From positions 1 to 58,543 of the forward strand of contig CANJMF010000021.1 in the NCBI GenBank assembly GCA_947475895.1: a stretch of DNA of 58,543 bases. Reading direction: 5' to 3'. Both the position numbers and the translations under genes were made by a program. The notes beneath the pieces are model-generated. The model did not search any database. It was not told where the DNA came from and saw only the letters and a program-made list of their open reading frames with translations. This stretch comes from Fidelibacterota bacterium. GTDB lineage: Bacteria > Pseudomonadota > Alphaproteobacteria > Rhodospirillales > Rhodospirillaceae. This document shows, piece after piece, positions 18,544 to 27,565 of the stretch; position 1 is the stretch's first letter, and every line of letters begins with the position of its first letter.

Positions 18544-19173
18544 TTAGCTTTTGAAAGCTGGCTCAGTCTTCGCGCGGACTTCATCGATGCTGACGCCATT
18601 GGCGAGTTCGACCAGCGTCAACCCCGGACGACCCACGTCAAACACACATAAGTCGGTGACGATACGATGGACAACGCCCTTGCCGGTCAGCGGCAAGTTG
18701 CAGGACTTAAGGATTTTCTTCTCATCACCCTTGGCGACGTGTTCCATCAGAATCACGACGCGCGGCACGCCGGCGACCAAGTCCATGGCGCCGCCCATGC
18801 CCTTCACCATCTTTCCCGGAATCATCCAGTTGGCCAGGTCGCCGTTCTCGGCAACTTGCAACGCGCCTAGGATGGAAAGATTGATGTGTCCCCCGCGGAT
18901 CATCGCGAACGATGCGGCACTGTCGAAAAAGCTGGTGGTCGGCAGCGTGGTCACAGTCTGCTTTCCGGCGTTCACAAGGTCGGGATCTTCCTCACCTTCG
19001 TAGGGAAAGGGTCCCATACCCAGCATGCCGTTTTCACTTTGCAGCTGAATCGACATTCCGGGAGGCACGTAATTCGCAACCAGGGTCGGAATACCGATGC
19101 CGAGGTTCACGTAAAAGCCGTCTTTCAATTCTTTGGCCGCGCGGGCGGCCATTTCTTCGCGATTCCATGCCAT
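18544..19173 (-). CDS. scoB: 3-oxoacid CoA-transferase subunit B
   Basis: Beta subunit of a class I CoA-transferase, which moves CoA between succinyl-CoA (or another donor) and a 3-oxoacid such as acetoacetate. At 209 residues it is the normal size. It carries the catalytic-Glu motif [11 protein letters not shown] and the conserved [25 protein letters not shown] and [10 protein letters not shown] segments. The ATG follows the scoA stop by 10 bp, with AAGGAG in between. Together with aceA and glcB it suggests growth on ketone bodies or polyhydroxybutyrate-derived C4 units. The substrate could also be 3-oxoadipate (PcaJ type), but no aromatic-degradation genes are nearby. Confidence 0.93.
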   Translation of the reverse strand: MAWNREEMAARAAKELKDGFYVNLGIGIPTLVANYVPPGMSIQLQSENGMLGMGPFPYEGEEDPDLVNAGKQTVTTLPTTSFFDSAASFAMIRGGHINLSILGALQVAENGDLANWMIPGKMVKGMGGAMDLVAGVPRVVILMEHVAKGDEKKILKSCNLPLTGKGVVHRIVTDLCVFDVGRPGLTLVELANGVSIDEVRAKTEPAFKS

Positions 19174-19183
19174 AGCCCGCTCC

Positions 19184-19888
19184 TTAGCTCGCGCGTTTAC
19201 GGGTCGTGCGCTGTTCGATGCGCTTCACGACGTTATCGAGTTTGATCATGCGCTTCACATAAATGCCCGGTGTGTGAATGTGATCGGGATCGAGTGCCCC
19301 TTGAGGCACAATATTTTCAACTTCCGCCACCGTGACTTTCGCCGCCGTGGCCATCATCGGATTAAAGTTCCGCGCCGTCATACGGTAGACAAGATTGCCT
19401 TCGGGATCGGCCGTGTGGGCGTGCACGAGTGCCAGATCTGCGAAGAGACCCGTTTCCATCACGTAGTGACGGCCGTTGAATTCGCGGGTCTCTTTGCCTT
19501 CTGCCACCTGGGTTCCGTAACCCGTGGCCGTGAAGAAGGCCGGGATGCCTGCGCCACCGGCGCGGATACGTTCAGCGAGCGTGCCTTGCGGATTGAATTC
19601 AATTTCCAATTCGCCGGCCAGGTATTGCTTCGCGAACGTGGCGTTTTCGCCAACGTAAGAGCTGATCATTTTTTTTATCTGGCGCGTCGCCAGGAGGATC
19701 CCCAAGCTGATGTCATCGACACCCGCGTTGTTGGAGATCACCGTCAGGCCTTTGACGCCTGATTCTTTGATGGCGCCGATCAACACTTCGGGGATGCCAC
19801 ACAGTCCGAAACCGCCGGACATGATCGTCATGTTGTCACGCAAAAGTCCGGCAAGCGCCGCCTTCGCATCGGGAAAAATTTTATTCAC
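19184..19888 (-). CDS. scoA: 3-oxoacid CoA-transferase subunit A
   Basis: Alpha subunit of the same CoA-transferase, 234 residues. The start is taken as GTG at 19888 because AAGGAGG lies 7 nt upstream and the resulting N terminus ([16 protein letters not shown]) fits the family; a longer frame runs upstream without a ribosome binding site. The glycine-rich [11 protein letters not shown] and ISNNAGVDD motifs are typical of the subunit. It is the first gene of a two-gene operon with scoB. A gap of about 295 bp containing an aceA hairpin separates it from aceA, which is transcribed in the same direction. Confidence 0.93.
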   Translation of the reverse strand: MNKIFPDAKAALAGLLRDNMTIMSGGFGLCGIPEVLIGAIKESGVKGLTVISNNAGVDDISLGILLATRQIKKMISSYVGENATFAKQYLAGELEIEFNPQGTLAERIRAGGAGIPAFFTATGYGTQVAEGKETREFNGRHYVMETGLFADLALVHAHTADPEGNLVYRMTARNFNPMMATAAKVTVAEVENIVPQGALDPDHIHTPGIYVKRMIKLDNVVKRIEQRTTRKRAS

Positions 19889-20115
19889 TTCACCCCTCCT
19901 TACGCCCTTTTTTCGCGTTGCTCGCGAAAGGGCCTCAACGCACCGGCGCCGGATAAATCTGTTGTCAAAAACGACCGTCGCGAACACCTAACCTAAGGCA
20001 CTGCGAATAGGCCGACAATGGCGTCTTATGAGCCGCTTGATCGCTATTTTCACCGGAGGGTCACAAACCGATCTCCCGGGCCATTTATGGCGCGATCTCA
20101 AGGGGTCTAAACAGT

Positions 20116-20177
20116 TCCATCGTTAGCCCGGAATTGACCAGGCTAACGATGGATTTAACGCTTAGACCTTTCGGTCT
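20116..20177 (-). terminator. double hairpin downstream of aceA
   Basis: Two stem-loops follow the aceA stop. The nearer is a short AGACC-TTTC-GGTCT hairpin (20164-20177). The second is a perfect 13-bp stem, TCCATCGTTAGCC (20116-20128) with GGCTAACGATGGA (20141-20153). No long T-tract follows on the minus strand, so transcript-end stabilisation or termination are both possible. The long stem is followed by TTT on the plus strand. Confidence 0.6.
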
Positions 20178-20182
20178 TAGAC

Positions 20183-21478
20183 TTAGTGCTTATCGAACTG
20201 CGACGTTTCGGTCGACTCGCTCATGGCCGTCGTCGAAGACTGGCCGCCGGTGACGATCTTCGAAACTTCGTCAAAGTAGCCGGTGCCGACTTCACGCTGG
20301 TGGCGAACGGCGGTGTAGCCGTCCGGCGCGCTGGCGAATTCTTCCTGTTGGAAGTCCGAGTATGCCGCCATGCCGCGCTCGCCGTAAGCCTTCGCGAGCT
20401 TGAACATGCCGTGGTTGAGCTGATGGAAGCCAGCGAGGGTAACGAACTGATACTTGTAACCCATGGCGCCGAGTTCTTTTTGGAACTTCGCAATGGTGTC
20501 CTTGTCCAGGTTCTTTTCCCAGTTGAAGGACGGCGAGCAGTTGTACGACAAGATTTTGCCGGGGAACTGCTTGTGCACGGCTTCTGCAAATCTTTTCGCA
20601 TCCTTCAGGTCCGGGGTCGACGTTTCCCACCAGATCATGTCGCAATACGGCGCGTAAGACAGGCCGCGCGCGATGCACGAGTCAACGCCGTGCTTGATAC
20701 GCAGGAAGCCTTCCGCGGTACGATCTCCGCTTTCGATGAACGGACGGTCGCGCTCGTCCACGTCGCTGGTCAGCAGCTTCGCGGATTCGGCATCCGTGCG
20801 GGCGATGATGAGGGTCGAAACACCCATGACGTCGGCGGCGAGACGCGCCGCAACGAGTGAACGGATGTGCTGCGACGTCGGCACCAAGACCTTGCCGCCC
20901 AAGTGGCCGCACTTCTTTTCCGACGACAGTTGGTCTTCGAAGTGCACGCCCGCGGCGCCCGCTTCGATATATGCCTTCATCAGTTCGAAAGCGTTCAAAG
21001 GCCCGCCGAAACCGGCTTCGGCGTCGGCCACGATGGGCACGAACCATTCCGGCACAGCTTTTTTGCCTTCAAGAACGTCGATCTGATCGGCGCGCTGCAG
21101 AGCGCGGTTGATCTTGCGGCAGAGTTCAGGACCCGAGTTGGCGGGGTAGAGGCTCTGGTCGGGATAGACAGCGCCGGCCGTATTGGCGTCAGCGGCGACC
21201 TGCCAGCCGGAGAGGTAGATGGCCTTCAAGCCCGCGCGAACCATCTGCACGGCTTGGTTGCCCGAGAGCGCGCCGAGAGCGGCGATGTGTTCTTTGCCCT
21301 GGAGCATCTTCCAGAGATTGGCTGCCGTGTGTTCGGCAATCGTGTGCGCCGGCTGCAGCGAACCACGGAGACGGAGGACGTCCGCGACCGTGTAATCGCG
21401 CTTGATGCCCGCGAAGCGTTTTGGATCGGTGGTACGGGTAAGCGACTCAAATGTTGTGATGGCTTGGTCTTGCGGCAT
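20183..21478 (-). CDS. aceA: isocitrate lyase
   Basis: Cleaves isocitrate to glyoxylate and succinate, the first step of the glyoxylate bypass. It has 431 residues from the ATG at 21478, which has GGAG 7 nt upstream; an upstream TTG would add four residues. The catalytic KKCGH motif is present with Cys at about residue 190. [21 protein letters not shown] and the YNCSPSFNW segment are as expected. It is divergent from an XRE/short-chain acyl-CoA-type regulator with 134 bp in between, and malate synthase lies just beyond, so the bypass genes form one cluster. Confidence 0.97.
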   Translation of the reverse strand: MPQDQAITTFESLTRTTDPKRFAGIKRDYTVADVLRLRGSLQPAHTIAEHTAANLWKMLQGKEHIAALGALSGNQAVQMVRAGLKAIYLSGWQVAADANTAGAVYPDQSLYPANSGPELCRKINRALQRADQIDVLEGKKAVPEWFVPIVADAEAGFGGPLNAFELMKAYIEAGAAGVHFEDQLSSEKKCGHLGGKVLVPTSQHIRSLVAARLAADVMGVSTLIIARTDAESAKLLTSDVDERDRPFIESGDRTAEGFLRIKHGVDSCIARGLSYAPYCDMIWWETSTPDLKDAKRFAEAVHKQFPGKILSYNCSPSFNWEKNLDKDTIAKFQKELGAMGYKYQFVTLAGFHQLNHGMFKLAKAYGERGMAAYSDFQQEEFASAPDGYTAVRHQREVGTGYFDEVSKIVTGGQSSTTAMSESTETSQFDKH

Positions 21479-21612
21479 GTGTGACTCCAAGGCTCAGGTT
21501 GCGATGCGGTGTCATAGGCACTTCCCGACTAAATGAATATAAGCAATTGATTTTAAAAGAGTTATGTTGGAAACTTCCGCTCAAGTAACCTTGTCATATT
21601 GTAAATTTTGTC
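21479..21612. promoter_or_regulatory. divergent promoter region between aceA and its putative regulator
   Basis: A 134-bp AT-rich gap (for example AATATAAGCAATTGATTTTAAAAG and TTGTAAATTTTGTCATG). Regulators of the RamB/ScfR type are known to bind such divergent regions. I could not define a specific operator or reliable -35/-10 pairs. Confidence 0.5.
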
Positions 21613-23055
21613 ATGTCCGACATTCAAACACGCAAGATTTTTGCTGGGGGCAGAATCAGAAGGCTGCGCAGGGACTTAGGCCTGACGCAGGCCCAGATGG
21701 CCGAAGGCTTGGGGGTCTCGCCCAGCTACCTGAACCTCGTGGAACGGGACCAGAGGCCCCTCAGTGCCCAGCTTATCCTCAAGCTGGCCAAGTCCTACGA
21801 CGTCAATCTTAAGACCTTCGCGGCGGATGATAGTACCCGAATCCACTCGGATCTCCAGGAGGTGTTTGCCGACCCCCTCCTCGAAAGCACAAATCTGACC
21901 CCTGCCGACCTGGTGGACCTGGCCCGCAATTCGGGCGCCGCCGCCCAGGCCATCGTCATGCTTTACCGCGCATACCGGCAACAGGTCGAACGCACAGCGA
22001 ATATCGCCGATCACATCGAAGACGTGAACGCGGTCAAAAATACCAACCTCGCCATGCCGGTCGACGAGGTCAGGGATTTTTATGTCAGCAACAAGAGCTA
22101 TTTCCATGAACTGGAAGTGGCCGCCGAAACGCTGTGGGAGACGACGCTCTCGAAGTCCGAGGATCTTTCGCTGGGACTGCGCCGCCATCTGCGCGGGCAC
22201 GGCGTAACGGTCAAAATCATGCCGTCCGAACACATGAACCAATTCCTATATCGGTTCGATCGGCACAGCAGCCGTCTTTTTCTGTCCGATTCCCTTAATC
22301 CCTCCACGCAACGATTCCAGATCGCGATGCAAATCGCCCTCATGGAACACTCGGGACTCATCAACGAGATCATCGCGCGTGAAGGTTTCCGGCACGACGA
22401 CACGCGGCGCCTTTTGCGTATCGCATTATCAAACTACTTCGCCGCTGCCGTCTTAATGCCTTACGAGCAATTCCTGCGCACAGCCGAAAAGAAGCGCTAC
22501 GATATTCAATTGCTATGTCAGCGCTTTGAGGTGAGTTACGAGCAGGCGTGCCATCGGCTCACAACGTTGCAGCGCCCGGGCGCGCAGGGTGTGGAATTCT
22601 TTTTCGTGCGCATCGATCGCGCGGGCAACATCTCGAAGCGCCTCAGCGCGACCGGATTTTATTTCACGCGCTTTGGCGGCGCATGCCCACGCTGGAACGT
22701 GCACGAAGTTTTCCGCAACCCGGGCCGCATCATCACGCAGCTCGTGCAGATGCCAGACAAGTCCGCCTATCTTTCGATTTCGCGCACCGTGGAAGGTGTC
22801 CAAACCGGATATCACGGCAGCGAAATCGAACACGCGATTGGCCTTGGATGCAACATACGCGATGCGTCAAAGACGATTTACGCAGACGGCTACGATCTAT
22901 CGGACGATCGGCTGCTGACGCCCATTGGCCCGAACTGCCGCCTGTGCGAACGGCCGGCGTGCGCTTACCGCGCCTTCCCGCCGATCAATCGCGCGTTGGT
23001 AATCGACGAAAATCTCCGCGGCATCTCGCCATTTCTGTTCAAGGAAATAGACTAG
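21613..23055 (+). CDS. XRE/DUF2083 short-chain acyl-CoA-type regulator (RamB-like)
   Basis: Transcription factor of 480 residues. Residues about 8-65 form an XRE helix-turn-helix (IRRLRRDLGLTQAQMAEGLG, VSPSYLNLVERDQRPLS). The middle carries the DUF955/ImmA-IrrE-like region without an intact HExxH that I can see. The C-terminal DUF2083 domain ends with a cysteine set CRLCERPAC followed by YRAFPPI, conserved in this family. Relatives such as RamB control acetate, propionate and glyoxylate-bypass genes in response to acyl-CoA. Its place between aceA (divergent) and glcB (convergent) strongly suggests it regulates both. Confidence 0.88.
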   Translation: MSDIQTRKIFAGGRIRRLRRDLGLTQAQMAEGLGVSPSYLNLVERDQRPLSAQLILKLAKSYDVNLKTFAADDSTRIHSDLQEVFADPLLESTNLTPADLVDLARNSGAAAQAIVMLYRAYRQQVERTANIADHIEDVNAVKNTNLAMPVDEVRDFYVSNKSYFHELEVAAETLWETTLSKSEDLSLGLRRHLRGHGVTVKIMPSEHMNQFLYRFDRHSSRLFLSDSLNPSTQRFQIAMQIALMEHSGLINEIIAREGFRHDDTRRLLRIALSNYFAAAVLMPYEQFLRTAEKKRYDIQLLCQRFEVSYEQACHRLTTLQRPGAQGVEFFFVRIDRAGNISKRLSATGFYFTRFGGACPRWNVHEVFRNPGRIITQLVQMPDKSAYLSISRTVEGVQTGYHGSEIEHAIGLGCNIRDASKTIYADGYDLSDDRLLTPIGPNCRLCERPACAYRAFPPINRALVIDENLRGISPFLFKEID

Positions 23056-23080
23056 CCGCCGCGGGATTAAGTCGTGTGTG

Positions 23081-25255
23081 TTAAGCCCTTGCCGCGGCCT
23101 TGGCTTCAAGCCGGCAGCGATGCAAGACCGGCTCGGTATAACCGTTTGGCTGTTCGCGCCCTTTGAACACAAGCTCGCAGGCCGCTTTGAAAGCGATGCC
23201 GTCATACGAAGGTGCCATCGGCGTATACAGCGGGTCCGAAGCGTTCTGTTGATCCACCAGCTTGGCCATACGCTTGAGCGTGCTCATGACCTGCTCTTCG
23301 GTGCAGACCTCGTGGTGCAGCCAATTGGCGATGTGCTGGCTGGAAATGCGCAAGGTCGCGCGGTCTTCCATCAATCCAACCTGGTTGATGTCAGGCACCT
23401 TGGAACAGCCCACACCTTGGTCGATCCAACGCACCACGTACCCCAAGATACCTTGAGCGTTGTTGTCGAGTTCCTGTTGCACTTCATCCGCCGCCCAGTT
23501 GCGCCCAACCGCGACAGGAATCGTGAGGATGTCGTCCAGTGACGCGCGCGGGCGCGATTTAATCTCCGCTTGGCGGGCGAACACATCGACTTCGTGATAA
23601 TGCAACGCGTGCAGTGTGGCCGCCGTCGGCGACGGCACCCAGGCCGTATTGGCGCCGGATTTGGGATGGTCCACCTTCGCGACGAGCATCGCGTTCATTA
23701 GGTCGGGCATGGCCCACATGCCTTTGCCGATCTGCGCACGGCCCGACAGGCCGCATGACAAACCAATATCCACGTTCCATTGTTCGTAAGCTTTGATCCA
23801 CGCCGAGGCTTTCATCTCGCCCTTACGGATCATGGGGCCCGCTTCCATGGACGTATGCATCTCATCGCCGGTGCGGTCGAGGAAGCCCGTATTGATGAAC
23901 ACCACGCGTTCTTTGGCAGCACGAATACATTCTTTGAGATTGACGGTCGTGCGGCGCTCTTCGTCCATGATGCCCATCTTCATCGTGAGGCGCGGCAGGC
24001 CCAGGATCTTTTCGACCTGGTCGAAGATTTCACACGCGAACGCCACTTCCGCAGGCCCGTGCATCTTGGGCTTCACGATATAAACCGATCGTGTGCGGCT
24101 GTTGGAGATCGGTGCATTTTGCGCGCGCTTGATGTCCTGAATGGCGCACAGCGTCGTGAACAAGGCATCGAGAATACCTTCCGGTGCCGGCTGACCATTC
24201 CATTCCACGCCACCGATCGTCATGAGATGGCCGACATTGCGAATGAGCAGCAGGCTGCGGCCCGTCAGCACAACTTTGCCCCCATTCGGCGCAACGTACG
24301 TGCGGTCTTGGTTAAGCTTACGCTCGAGGCTGCGCCCGCCCTTGGTGAAGGTTTCACTTAAAGTGCCGTTCATAAGTCCAAGCCAGTTGCGATAGGCATG
24401 AACCTTGTCGTCCATATCAACGCAAGCAACCGAATCTTCCAAATCTTGAATGGCCGTCAGGGCGGATTCCAGAACGACATCGGCAACGCCGGCGGCATCG
24501 TCTTTGCCGATGCGGTGCGAACGATCGACGACGATTTCGAGATGCAGGCCGTTATTAACGAGCAAGATCGCGGACGGAGCGGCAGCGTCGCCATTGAAGC
24601 CCGCAAATTTCTTCGCGTCCTTAAGACCCGTGGATTTTCCGTCGCGCAGTTTTGCCGACAGAGCGCCACTGACGGCGCTATACGCCGTCACGTCGGCATG
24701 GGATCCGCTCGCGAGCGGCGCGGCTTGATCCAGCGCTTTTTTCGCGTAAGCGATAACCTTTGCGCCACGCGCCGGATTATAGCCCGCGGCATCTTCCCCA
24801 GCTTCCTTCGGGATGGCATCGGTACCGTAAAGCGCGTCATACAGGCTACCCCAACGCGCGTTTGCAGCGTTCAAAGCGTAGCGTGCGTTCGTGATCGGCA
24901 CGACGAGCTGCGGTCCTGCCGTGCGTGAGATCTCGTCGTCGACATTCTCGGTCGTGACGGAAAACGCTAGGCCTTCGGGAAGGATGTAACCGATCTCGCG
25001 CAAAAAGCTGACATAGCTGGCGTGATCAAATGGTTTGCCCTTGCGCGCCAAATGCCATGCATCGATTTTGCGCTGAAGGTCATCGCGCACCGCCAGAAGC
25101 GCCGCGTTTTTTGGCGCGAGCTGCGTGAGTAGGCTTTCGAGCCCCTGCCAGAGATGCTCGGGTGAAATCCCGGTGCCGGGCAGTGCTTCCTGCACAATGA
25201 AATCATGCAGCGTACGGGCGATGTTTAAACCGCCAACTTTGACCAAATCTGTCAC
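23081..25255 (-). CDS. glcB: malate synthase G
   Basis: Condenses glyoxylate with acetyl-CoA to malate, the second step of the bypass. The 724 residues are the normal length for the monomeric G isoform. The start is GTG at 25255 with AGAGG just upstream. Family segments seen include [31 protein letters not shown] and [18 protein letters not shown], plus the C-terminal LEAKAAARA. It converges on the regulator gene with 25 bp between the stops. AceA and GlcB together supply C4 acids during growth on acetate, fatty acids or branched-chain catabolites. Confidence 0.97.
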   Translation of the reverse strand: MTDLVKVGGLNIARTLHDFIVQEALPGTGISPEHLWQGLESLLTQLAPKNAALLAVRDDLQRKIDAWHLARKGKPFDHASYVSFLREIGYILPEGLAFSVTTENVDDEISRTAGPQLVVPITNARYALNAANARWGSLYDALYGTDAIPKEAGEDAAGYNPARGAKVIAYAKKALDQAAPLASGSHADVTAYSAVSGALSAKLRDGKSTGLKDAKKFAGFNGDAAAPSAILLVNNGLHLEIVVDRSHRIGKDDAAGVADVVLESALTAIQDLEDSVACVDMDDKVHAYRNWLGLMNGTLSETFTKGGRSLERKLNQDRTYVAPNGGKVVLTGRSLLLIRNVGHLMTIGGVEWNGQPAPEGILDALFTTLCAIQDIKRAQNAPISNSRTRSVYIVKPKMHGPAEVAFACEIFDQVEKILGLPRLTMKMGIMDEERRTTVNLKECIRAAKERVVFINTGFLDRTGDEMHTSMEAGPMIRKGEMKASAWIKAYEQWNVDIGLSCGLSGRAQIGKGMWAMPDLMNAMLVAKVDHPKSGANTAWVPSPTAATLHALHYHEVDVFARQAEIKSRPRASLDDILTIPVAVGRNWAADEVQQELDNNAQGILGYVVRWIDQGVGCSKVPDINQVGLMEDRATLRISSQHIANWLHHEVCTEEQVMSTLKRMAKLVDQQNASDPLYTPMAPSYDGIAFKAACELVFKGREQPNGYTEPVLHRCRLEAKAAARA

Positions 25256-25479
25256 GTGAACCTCTGGGAGCTTAAAGGAGAGAAGCTCGTTTTAAGCCTA
25301 ACCGACATGGGAACGCAAACGGCGTTGACCTGCGCCCTACTCTCGTCGATGAGCCCCTTGAGAAATCAGGCCCGGCCAAAATGGCGATGCTCGAATGCAA
25401 AAAGGAGGAAAGACGGGACGCAGGCAACAGGCTAGGGTAATAATATTACTCAAGCGATATCTGGGGGGATATTGTCGTT
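25256..25479. promoter_or_regulatory. divergent region between glcB and an Lrp-type regulator
   Basis: A 224-bp gap with no gene. It contains an AT-rich palindromic patch, TAATATTA (about 25441-25448), and a GATATC/GATATT pair just before the Lrp start; these could be autoregulatory sites of the Lrp protein. Confidence 0.3.
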
Positions 25480-25932
25480 ATGGACGACATCGACCGCAAA
25501 ATTCTGCAAGAACTTCAAGATCATCCAGGGCTTTCGGCTGAGCAGCTTTCGAAACGGGTGGGCCTTTCGCATACGCCCTGCTGGCGCAGAATCAAGAAAA
25601 TGGAGGCGGAAGGCGTCATCATCGACCGCGCCGTCATCCTTAACCCCCGGAAGCTGAACTTAAGCCTGACGGTCTTTGCCTCGATCAAACTCAAGCAACA
25701 CGACCGCGCGACATTAGAGGCGATCGAAAGCGCCGCCCAAAAATGCCCCGAAATCGTGGAGTGTTTCTCAATGACCGGCGATTGCGACTATATCTGCCGC
25801 GTTTTGGTGGCGGACGTGCCGGCCTACGAGCAGTTGTTGAAATCCATCCTCCTGGGACTGCCCGGCGTTGCCACCATCAGTTCAAGCGTCGCGCTGAAAC
25901 AGGTCAAATTGACCACGAAGATTGCGATTTAA
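25480..25932 (+). CDS. Lrp/AsnC family transcriptional regulator
   Basis: A 150-residue regulator with an N-terminal winged helix-turn-helix (DDIDRKILQELQDHPGLSAE, HTPCWRRIKKME) and a C-terminal RAM/ACT-like ligand domain (FSMTGDCDYICRVLVADV). The C-terminal tail ends LKQVKLTTKIAI. Such proteins usually sense amino acids and often regulate a neighbouring or divergent gene; here the divergent gene is glcB. It shares the same architecture with the Lrp protein at 48328. The target is unknown. Confidence 0.92.
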   Translation: MDDIDRKILQELQDHPGLSAEQLSKRVGLSHTPCWRRIKKMEAEGVIIDRAVILNPRKLNLSLTVFASIKLKQHDRATLEAIESAAQKCPEIVECFSMTGDCDYICRVLVADVPAYEQLLKSILLGLPGVATISSSVALKQVKLTTKIAI

Positions 25933-25960
25933 GACAGGCCGTCTCTCCGCTGCGCTTCCT

Positions 25961-25992
25961 TAAAAAAAACGGCCCGGGTGTTCCCCGAGCCG
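25961..25992. terminator. bidirectional terminator
   Basis: The stem CGGC-C-CGGG with CCCG-A-GCCG (25970-25992) is preceded on the plus strand by AAAAAAAA. Read on the minus strand it is followed by a run of eight T, an excellent terminator for the leftward hydroxyacid oxidase gene. It also ends the convergent Lrp gene. Confidence 0.85.
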
Positions 25993-26022
25993 CTTTCAAT
26001 ATCAAATCAGTTTTGAAAAGAA

Positions 26023-27303
26023 CTAGAGCGCCGGATGAATCATGCCCGGGTTCAGATCTTTCAAGCTGACGGCGCCGACTTGCTGCATGGCCGCCAGAAC
26101 TTCCGCATTCAGAATCTGAAGGACCTTGTCCACGCCGGCTTCGCCGAACGCGCCGAGGCCCCAGAGATAGGGACGGCCGACGCCAACCATGGTCGCGCCC
26201 ATGGCGATGGCTTTCACAATGTCCATGCCGCGGCGGAAACCGCCGTCGATGAAAATCGGAACTTTTCCCTTCACGGCTGCCACGATGTCCGGCAGCGAAG
26301 CAATGGTCGAGCCGCTCGTGTCTTCGTTACGACCACCGTGATTGGAAACATAAACGCCGTAGCCGTTTTTCACGCACATAGTCGCGTCTTCGGCATCCAT
26401 GATTCCCTTTACGAAGATGTCCATCTTCGTGACGCCGCGCAGGCGCTTCATGAATTCCCACGTCATCGCGTCGTCGCCCTTCTGCTCCCAAAGTGCTGCG
26501 GGAACTTCGGTGAATTGCGCGCGCGTCTTCGGCGTAATCATCGGGCTCTTCGGAGCGCCGGGACGAACGTCATGGCAGGTCGCGCAAAGACGTCGGTCGT
26601 CGCGCTTTGAACGCTCGAACTGGAGATCCTTACGGTTTGAAGTGCCGTCAACCGTTACGACCATCGCCTTACAACCGTCACGCTCGGCGCGAGCGACAAT
26701 GGACTTCGTGATTTCGAAATTCGATTGCGGGTAAAGCTGGAAGATGACCGGAGCGCCGCCGCGGGCTTTGTTCACATCGGTCGTCGAGAACGATGCGTAG
26801 GTCGAGAGTGATTGAGCGACGTTATACTTTCCGCTGGCACGACCGACAGCCATTTCCCCATCGGGATGGTGCATGGCCTGAGAGCCGATCGGGCAAAGGA
26901 AGTACGGCATCGCGTATTTGGAGCCGAAAATTTCCATGCTCGGGTCCGCTTTCCGGACGTCACGCAGACGGCGTGAACGGATGGCAAACTTGCTGATGTC
27001 CTGTCGATTTGCTCTGTACGAGCCTTCGTCGTCAGCCCCCGTCGACATAAAGCCGAAGTGTGCCGCCGGTACGTTTTTATGCGCGATGGGCTCGAATTCA
27101 AAAACTTCGAGCGCGTCTTCCGGCTTTTCGATCAGGAAATTCGGATCGAACGGCTTCCAGACATAAGGATCGGCCGGGCGTTGCAGCAATTCGCCGCCGG
27201 TCGCGGCCATAGCGCTTTTGGCGCCCATGCCGAGCACCGGGCTCGCTGCCAGATATTTCAAAAGTTGGCGTCGATTTTTTTCACGTTCCGTGGAATGCGT
27301 CAT
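26023..27303 (-). CDS. Tat-exported FMN-dependent alpha-hydroxyacid oxidase/dehydrogenase with CXXCH insert
   Basis: Flavoenzyme of the lactate/glycolate oxidase family, which oxidises a 2-hydroxyacid to a 2-oxoacid. The N terminus has a twin-arginine signal (NRRQLLKYL), so it probably works in the periplasm. Catalytic features are present: the FMN-contacting Lys in FVKGIMD (about 299), the active-site His in SNHGGRNEDT (about 322) and the FIDGGFRRGMDIVKAIAMGA phosphate site. A loop after VTVDGTSNRKDL contains CATCH (residues 240-244), a canonical c-type heme motif not present in soluble family members. AGGAGG lies upstream of the ATG. Direct electron delivery to a cytochrome chain is an inference. 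It follows the duplicated operon at 27566-39326 in the same direction. Confidence 0.9.
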   Translation of the reverse strand: MTHSTEREKNRRQLLKYLAASPVLGMGAKSAMAATGGELLQRPADPYVWKPFDPNFLIEKPEDALEVFEFEPIAHKNVPAAHFGFMSTGADDEGSYRANRQDISKFAIRSRRLRDVRKADPSMEIFGSKYAMPYFLCPIGSQAMHHPDGEMAVGRASGKYNVAQSLSTYASFSTTDVNKARGGAPVIFQLYPQSNFEITKSIVARAERDGCKAMVVTVDGTSNRKDLQFERSKRDDRRLCATCHDVRPGAPKSPMITPKTRAQFTEVPAALWEQKGDDAMTWEFMKRLRGVTKMDIFVKGIMDAEDATMCVKNGYGVYVSNHGGRNEDTSGSTIASLPDIVAAVKGKVPIFIDGGFRRGMDIVKAIAMGATMVGVGRPYLWGLGAFGEAGVDKVLQILNAEVLAAMQQVGAVSLKDLNPGMIHPAL

Positions 27304-27329
27304 TAGCCCCTCCTGTTAAAACTCACCAC

Positions 27330-27350
27330 GCGCCGGTTCTCCGCCGGCGC
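27330..27350. other. GC-rich hairpin in the oxidase leader
   Basis: GCGCCGG (27330-27336) and CCGGCGC (27344-27350) form a hairpin 27 bp upstream of the hydroxyacid oxidase start. It may terminate read-through or structure the leader mRNA; no further function is visible. Confidence 0.4.
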
Positions 27351-27494
27351 CGAAAACAAATACTCGCAAGAGACGGTTTCATCCGCTTCAAGGTCGAGAA
27401 GACCTCGGCTCCTGCATCACCACCAACCCTCCCGAAGCGCGCGCAGACGCGCATTCAAGGGTGGCGAAGCCCCTTACTCAATAGCCAAAAATGC

Positions 27495-27543
27495 GTGTGG
27501 CACGGACGCTGTTGGGCTTTTTACCCGGCGCTCCGTGCCACAC
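27495..27543 (-). terminator. large stem-loop ending operon copy A
   Basis: A perfect 12-bp outer stem, GTGTGGCACGGA (27495-27506) with TCCGTGCCACAC (27532-27543), encloses a small GGG/CCC inner stem around TTTTTA. It lies 23 bp after the stop of the last gene of the leftward operon. There is no strong T-tract, so it could equally be an RNA-stabilising structure. Confidence 0.6.
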
Positions 27544-27565
27544 AATTACTCTTTCCGTCGAAAGC

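Noticed and set aside
27498-27513. TGGCACGGACGCTGTT as a sigma-54 promoter
   Set aside because: The -12 position reads GT instead of the required GC, and the sequence is part of a perfect hairpin stem after an operon.
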